Part shown: positions 24,371 through 64,000 of the stretch, one piece after another | Numbering within the stretch: the stretch's first letter is position 1 | Layout of the letters: the number at the start of each line of letters is the position of its first letter | NCBI GenBank assembly: GCA_947650365.1 | Contig: OX393549.1 | Location: 24,355,347 to 24,419,346, forward strand | DNA length: 64,000 nt | Reading direction: 5' to 3' | Source of the DNA: Chamaelirium japonicum | Lineage: Eukaryota; Streptophyta; Magnoliopsida; Liliales; Melanthiaceae | Notes under the pieces: generated by a model | What the model saw: only the letters and a program-made list of their open reading frames with translations | What the model was told of the DNA's origin: nothing | The model's database searches: none | Translations under genes and position numbers: made by a program

Positions 24371-24815
24371 AAATTACACTTTACCTATGAAGTTTGGCCC
24401 AAAATCACTTAACCCCACTATTGTTAATAAACTACATTTTACTCCCTTCAATTCAATTTCAAATGATTTAAAATAGTCGCCCCGAACCATGGGGTCCAGC
24501 CAAGACACCTGTACTCTCCCGTTCGATCACTCGGCCTATATGATGGGAGCCCCTTAGGATTCTCTCGGTGGCTTGTAGATCTAAACAATATAGAACCGTC
24601 CAATTGGACGAAAATAACAGGTGGTAATAGCCGGACCCCGAACCACGGTGATTCCGTGGTTCGGGATGACTAAGTTAAGGGCTTTAATTCAGTTTTGATT
24701 AGATATATATTTTTTTAAAAATTAGATGGAAATTACCAGAAGATCGAATTTAGTTGTTGACAAAAGAGGTATGGTGCTAACATTTCAAACTATAGGGATT
24801 TATTTGGAAGAAAAA
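24371..24815. mobile_element. MITE family A, copy 3, with nested MITE
   Basis: The left end TAAATTACACTTTACC and interior AATCACTTAACCCC, AATTCAGTTTTGAT and ACATTTCAAACTATAGGGA blocks match the family. It is interrupted by a separate element at 24475-24673, and its right end is eroded. Confidence 0.5.
24475..24673. mobile_element. Short TIR element nested in MITE copy 3
   Basis: The left AGTCGCCCCGAACCATGG pairs with the right CCGTGGTTCGGGATGACT. About 200 bp, non-coding; target duplication not clear. Confidence 0.5.
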
Positions 24816-24864
24816 AACCTTCAGTGAAGTATCACATGATGGATTAAGATCATGGGAAGAGTTT

Positions 24865-25402
24865 CTTTCACACGAGGCTTGCGGGACACTGATGACCAAT
24901 ATGTGGTGGGAGATCGTTGTCCACCCAATCGGACGTCAGTGGAAACAGAGAGGATCACAGCCACCCACTCTGTGTTATGAACCCGATCATTTTTCCAAAA
25001 GCTCCGAAGCTGCTGGAGATCGGATTCGATAACTACTTAGGCAGATAACATACCACCACGCTGCTGCGGCCAACGTCCTCGTTGGCCCACTCTATCGACA
25101 TTGGTCCGATGGTAGCCATTTTCCTTTTTGACGGCTTTCACTCACCTACTAGTATTTTAATCTAGACATAGGTCGCCTATTCCAAGATTCAAACCTTGGA
25201 TGTGGGGCTGGCTCTAATACCAAATGTTACGAACCCGACCATTTTCCAAAAACTCCGAAGCTGTTGGAGATCGGGCTTGATAACTATTTAGGCACATAAC
25301 ACTCCGACCATGAGGCTTGCAGGGGACCATGATGGCCATGAGACTTCAAACTTTGTCCCGATTTGTAGAAGATTAGTGTATTCTCTCACAGCCACCCACA
25401 TC
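24865..25402 (-). mobile_element. TRIM-like LTR element relic
   Basis: The block ACGAACCCGACCATTTTCC...CTCCGAAGCTGTTGGAGATC occurs at 24976-25040 and at 25228-25290. On the minus strand the second copy ends ...CGTAACA and is followed at once by TTTGGTATTAGAGCC, one mismatch from the initiator-tRNA-Met primer site (TGGTATCAGAGC). That is the LTR/primer-site junction of a Copia-type or TRIM element. The copies are rearranged and no coding sequence remains. Confidence 0.5.
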
Positions 25403-25445
25403 ATTTTCAAAGAGGCACCACCCCTCCCCACCCGATTGGACGTAA

Positions 25446-25977
25446 GGGTGGCAATGGACTCCGAAAACCCGACCCAAAACATCAGGTATGGGTACAAATT
25501 TTGTACCCGAAACATGATTTGGGTAGGGTATGGGTATAGGAACTCTACTCGATTGACTTTTGAGTTTGGATATGGGTATGGGTACCTCAATATCCATACC
25601 CGAAACCCGATTATCCTTCTAACTTGTGCATACTAACTCAAAACTCATTGCCATATGCCCAAATTGTAATCGCTCATATTCCTGCCCAAACTTATACTCT
25701 ATTAAAACCATTGTAATAAAAAACCAAAAGAGATTCTTATGATTGTATTGTGAAACCTTGATTTTTTTTTTTTCTCTCAAATAATTGCATATATGATGGA
25801 ATAAAAGAGAGAGAATCATACCCAATTTATACCCAGAAACCCGATTGAGTATTGATAGGTATGGAGTATGGACCCTCTTCTACTTGGATGGGTATGGGTC
25901 GGGTATGGACCCTGTCTTACCCGAATGGGTATGAGTATGGTTAGGAGTAGGGTCCGACCCGAACCCGACCGATTGCC
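25446..25977. mobile_element. hAT-like MITE upstream of the HD gene
   Basis: Left GGGTGGCAATGG and right CCGATTGCCAC are inverted, and the interior is degenerate GGGTATGGGTA / TACCCGAA. Its right end lies about 65 bp from the HD gene's start codon, so it must lie in that gene's promoter or 5' leader. Target duplication not clear. Confidence 0.5.
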
Positions 25978-26041
25978 ACGATTTCAAGGGGGGCTTCAGT
26001 CCTCCACTCCTCGCTCCCGTGTAGCGCTGCCCTGACTCATC

Positions 26042-38051
<12,010 letters not shown>

Positions 38052-39636
38052 GCTCCGTGGTTCTTTATCCCTTTGAACTCGCGGCCTCCTCCTATCCTGG
38101 TGCTATCGTGTTGTATACACTCAATAAGACAAGATTCGTAATGCTCTTCCATTGTATGGAAGAAACTTGTTATCTATATCATTAAGAGAATATTGCTTGG
38201 GTTGCACCCCCTCAAACAAATGTTCAGTGAATCTTGTTATGCAAAGAAAAATACTTTGAAGCTCTGGTACGGACACAAGGTGTGTGTGGAGCCCACACCT
38301 GCTTGTGGCCCTGTGGTTCCCAATGCACGGGATTCCTGTATTCAGACTGCATAGCATTGCTGTTATGCGAATTTTCGTCTGTGGTTTATCCTTCCTAATT
38401 CATGGTCTGGTATGTTTTCTAGTTATGGTGTAATCCTTTGTGGCCTATGTACAGTGTTGTGGTGTTATGCTTTGTCTTCTCCATATTACCTTATAATTTC
38501 TTTTAGGAGCAACCACCGAATTTTAATCATATATTGAGATAGTAGTGCAGCAAATTTTTCATTTTGATCTTATTCAGTGGGTATACATTTATCAGCATGG
38601 TTGCTTTAATTTTTTTTTTTTTTTTATAAATGAAAGTACCAAAAAAGGAAAGTGTTTTCGAATTGCAACATTTCGGACTACATGCCTCGACACTGTTGTA
38701 GTTGTGATCAACATATACAAGTCAAACTGCAATATTAGGCTAACCATTTTATTTCGAACTCCCACAAAAAAAATGATAGAATGAATTACAATGGTCGCGC
38801 CACAAATCACCAACATGCATTTGTTGTGTGAACTGCATCGTTTATTTGATGCATGGAAAAAAATTTCATGACAAACCCACATACACAACAAATGACTTCA
38901 AAATAATATACCACAAGAATATTTATGCCCAATTCGCAAACATGAAACATAGAACATCAATGGAAATTCATAGTTTTTTTTTTTAATTTGTCACTTAGAA
39001 ATGAGAGATTTTTGTTTCGTCAAACTTTAGACATTGGAGTAAATTGATTCAAAAGCAAGGTATATGACTCGTATCCGAATATTGGAATAGAATTTGATTT
39101 ATGTTTAATTCAGCAGTCTAATTATTATGATAGAAATTGATTTATGTTCTCTCTAAGGGATTAATGTTCCTACATACTTATAATGCAATAACATGTTATA
39201 TTGGTTGACTTGAAAGTCTTTATAATGATGGCAGGGCGGAGGAGCAGGACAAGTAGTTCCCGTTGGTCGTCGTGCAGCACCAACGCTGGTTCCTTCACCA
39301 CCTGAGTCTAAGATCACGACAGCAAGTAATGTAGGAGGGGTTATATCATAAAAAATTAATTTAATGATTATATATTAATGAGGTGGAACTGTGACATTCT
39401 TTTCTTCTAATCAAGTTTGATCTTCAACATATGCATCAACATATGCATATGTGTGCAGCATTTGTTCTAAGAAAAAGAACTGAGACAATATCCACATCAA
39501 TCTGCCTCCTCTTATAATCTGAGAAGTTATGTGAAAACATAATAAAAGTCAACTCGCAATGTCATCAAAATTACTAACCCCTTGAATCAACATAGGTGGA
39601 GGGAGAACACAAGCAAAGGAGACGACGATAGCTTAG
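38052..39636. other. Convergent intergenic region (HD gene / SCPL gene)
   Basis: About 1.6 kb between two 3' ends. An AATAAG at 38130 could serve HD polyadenylation (weak). A short plus-strand coding-like stretch at 39237-39350 (GGAGQVVPVGRRAAP, preceded by a possible AG acceptor) is unrecognised. Otherwise AT-rich. Confidence 0.35.
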
Positions 39637-63133
<23,497 letters not shown>

Positions 63134-63372
63134 TTACTTTGCCCCCCAAATTTTACCTTGAATTAGACTTTACCCCCCATCTTTTCTTTAATTAGAACTT
63201 ACCTCCCAAAATTGACTGTTCCATCAGCTCACCCCCCAAAACTTTATTTCTTTGCCGTCAGCTCAACCTTTATCTTAGTGGTGAGCAACAGTTAGTTTTG
63301 AGGGGTAAAGTCTAATTAATGAAAAGATGGAGGTTAAAGTCTAATTCAAGGCAAACTTTGGGGGGCAAAGAC
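63134..63372. mobile_element. MITE family B
   Basis: Left ACTTTGCCCCCCAAA with TTGAATTAGACTTTA, right mirrored as TAAAGTCTAATTCAA and TTTGGGGGGCAAAG. Inverted arms of about 60 bp. Non-coding. Confidence 0.6.
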
Positions 63373-63777
63373 AAAATAACCCAAATAAAATAAGGTCACA
63401 AAAGATTGAGTGATTTTTTTTGAGATTAACTAGCTCTAACACATGGCATGTTATTGATTGGCCAGTCATGCTGCCGGTACAAAAACTGGTCAACAAATGT
63501 TTTCACTTCAGGACGAAGAGAACTGCTGTTTTGGTCTTCATTTTTTTTTTTTATAGAAATTTGGTCTCCAAATTTGGAGACCCAAAAGAGGGGTCTAAAA
63601 AGCACTGTTTCTCTTTTCAATATCCCCCTTTCACCGTCTGTCCTATTCTCATTTATGCCTCTTGACATCTAAGTCCACAACTTTATTTGAATGCCTAATT
63701 TACCCTTCATCTATATGCATGAGTGGAAAGTTGGTTGGTACTTAGAGGGTAGCCTTGAAATACAAAATAAAAAGGAT
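63373..63777. other. Nothing recognised
   Basis: AT-rich; overlapping short frames on both strands without domains. Confidence 0.35.
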
Positions 63778-63980
63778 ACATTACCCTTTACCCACCTGAA
63801 GTTTAACCTAAAATCACTTAACCCCCTATACTTAATTCAGTTTTGATAGGATAGAAATTACCAAAATAGAAAACTTAGTAGTTGATAAAAGGGGGTATTA
63901 ATATTGTGCTAGCATTGAAAGCTATAGGGATTGATTTGGAACAAACACTACAAGGGGGTTAAGTGATTTTGGGAGAGAGA
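63778..63980. mobile_element. MITE family A, copy 4
   Basis: CATTACCCTTTACCC...AATCACTTAACCCCC at left, GGGGGTTAAGTGATTTTGGG at right, with GAAAGCTATAGGGATTGATT inside. The right end runs into GA repeats. Confidence 0.5.
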
Positions 63981-64000
63981 GAGGTTGGGTTGGGTGTGTG

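Overview
This is nuclear DNA from a flowering plant. Genes are split by GT-AG introns, transposons of every major plant class are nested in one another, and (GA)n/(CT)n and (TA)n microsatellites are very frequent. The GC-rich third codon positions of the carboxypeptidase exons and of the first HD-gene exon suggest a monocot, perhaps commelinid. That is inference, and I do not name a species.

Three host genes can be assembled from exons. (1) 7489-17249 (+): two exons separated by an 8.8 kb intron, encoding a 312-residue uncharacterised plant protein with a C-terminal glycine-rich membrane segment. (2) 26042-38051 (+): seven exons, one of only 19 nt, encoding a complete 221-residue YedJ-like HD-domain phosphohydrolase with its H...HD...D metal ligands. 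(3) 39637-62595 (-): seven exons of a serine carboxypeptidase-like (SCPL) protein, covering the whole catalytic triad; the N-terminal exon lies beyond the right edge. Exons 5 and 6 of the visible set are separated by a 21.2 kb intron. Genes 2 and 3 are convergent.

The SCPL intron is large because a complete 17.3 kb Ty3/Gypsy element of the Tat type (41186-58462, + strand, target duplication AGTTG) sits inside it. The element has 2.4 kb LTRs, gag, protease, reverse transcriptase, a degenerate plus a second RNase H, and integrase, with several disabling stops and frame breaks. Between integrase and the 3' LTR it carries a second gene on the opposite strand. This looks like a plant-mobile-domain (PMD) protein whose two reading frames are joined by a 94-nt GT-AG intron and which has its own TATA-like box.

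Region by region: 1-7488 holds MITEs, a Myb/SANT-like relic and simple repeats. 7489-17249 is gene 1; its intron holds a 52-bp-TIR element, a hAT transposase relic split by a MITE, and Helitron-like ends. 17985-20650 is a non-coding LTR element containing a 36-bp minisatellite. 21125-22620 is a truncated LINE. 23000-26000 holds MITEs and a TRIM-like relic. 26042-38051 is the HD gene, whose introns hold a paired fold-back element, a hAT MITE and a Gypsy relic. 39637-62595 is the SCPL gene with the Tat element. 62596-64000 is upstream intron or flank with more MITEs.
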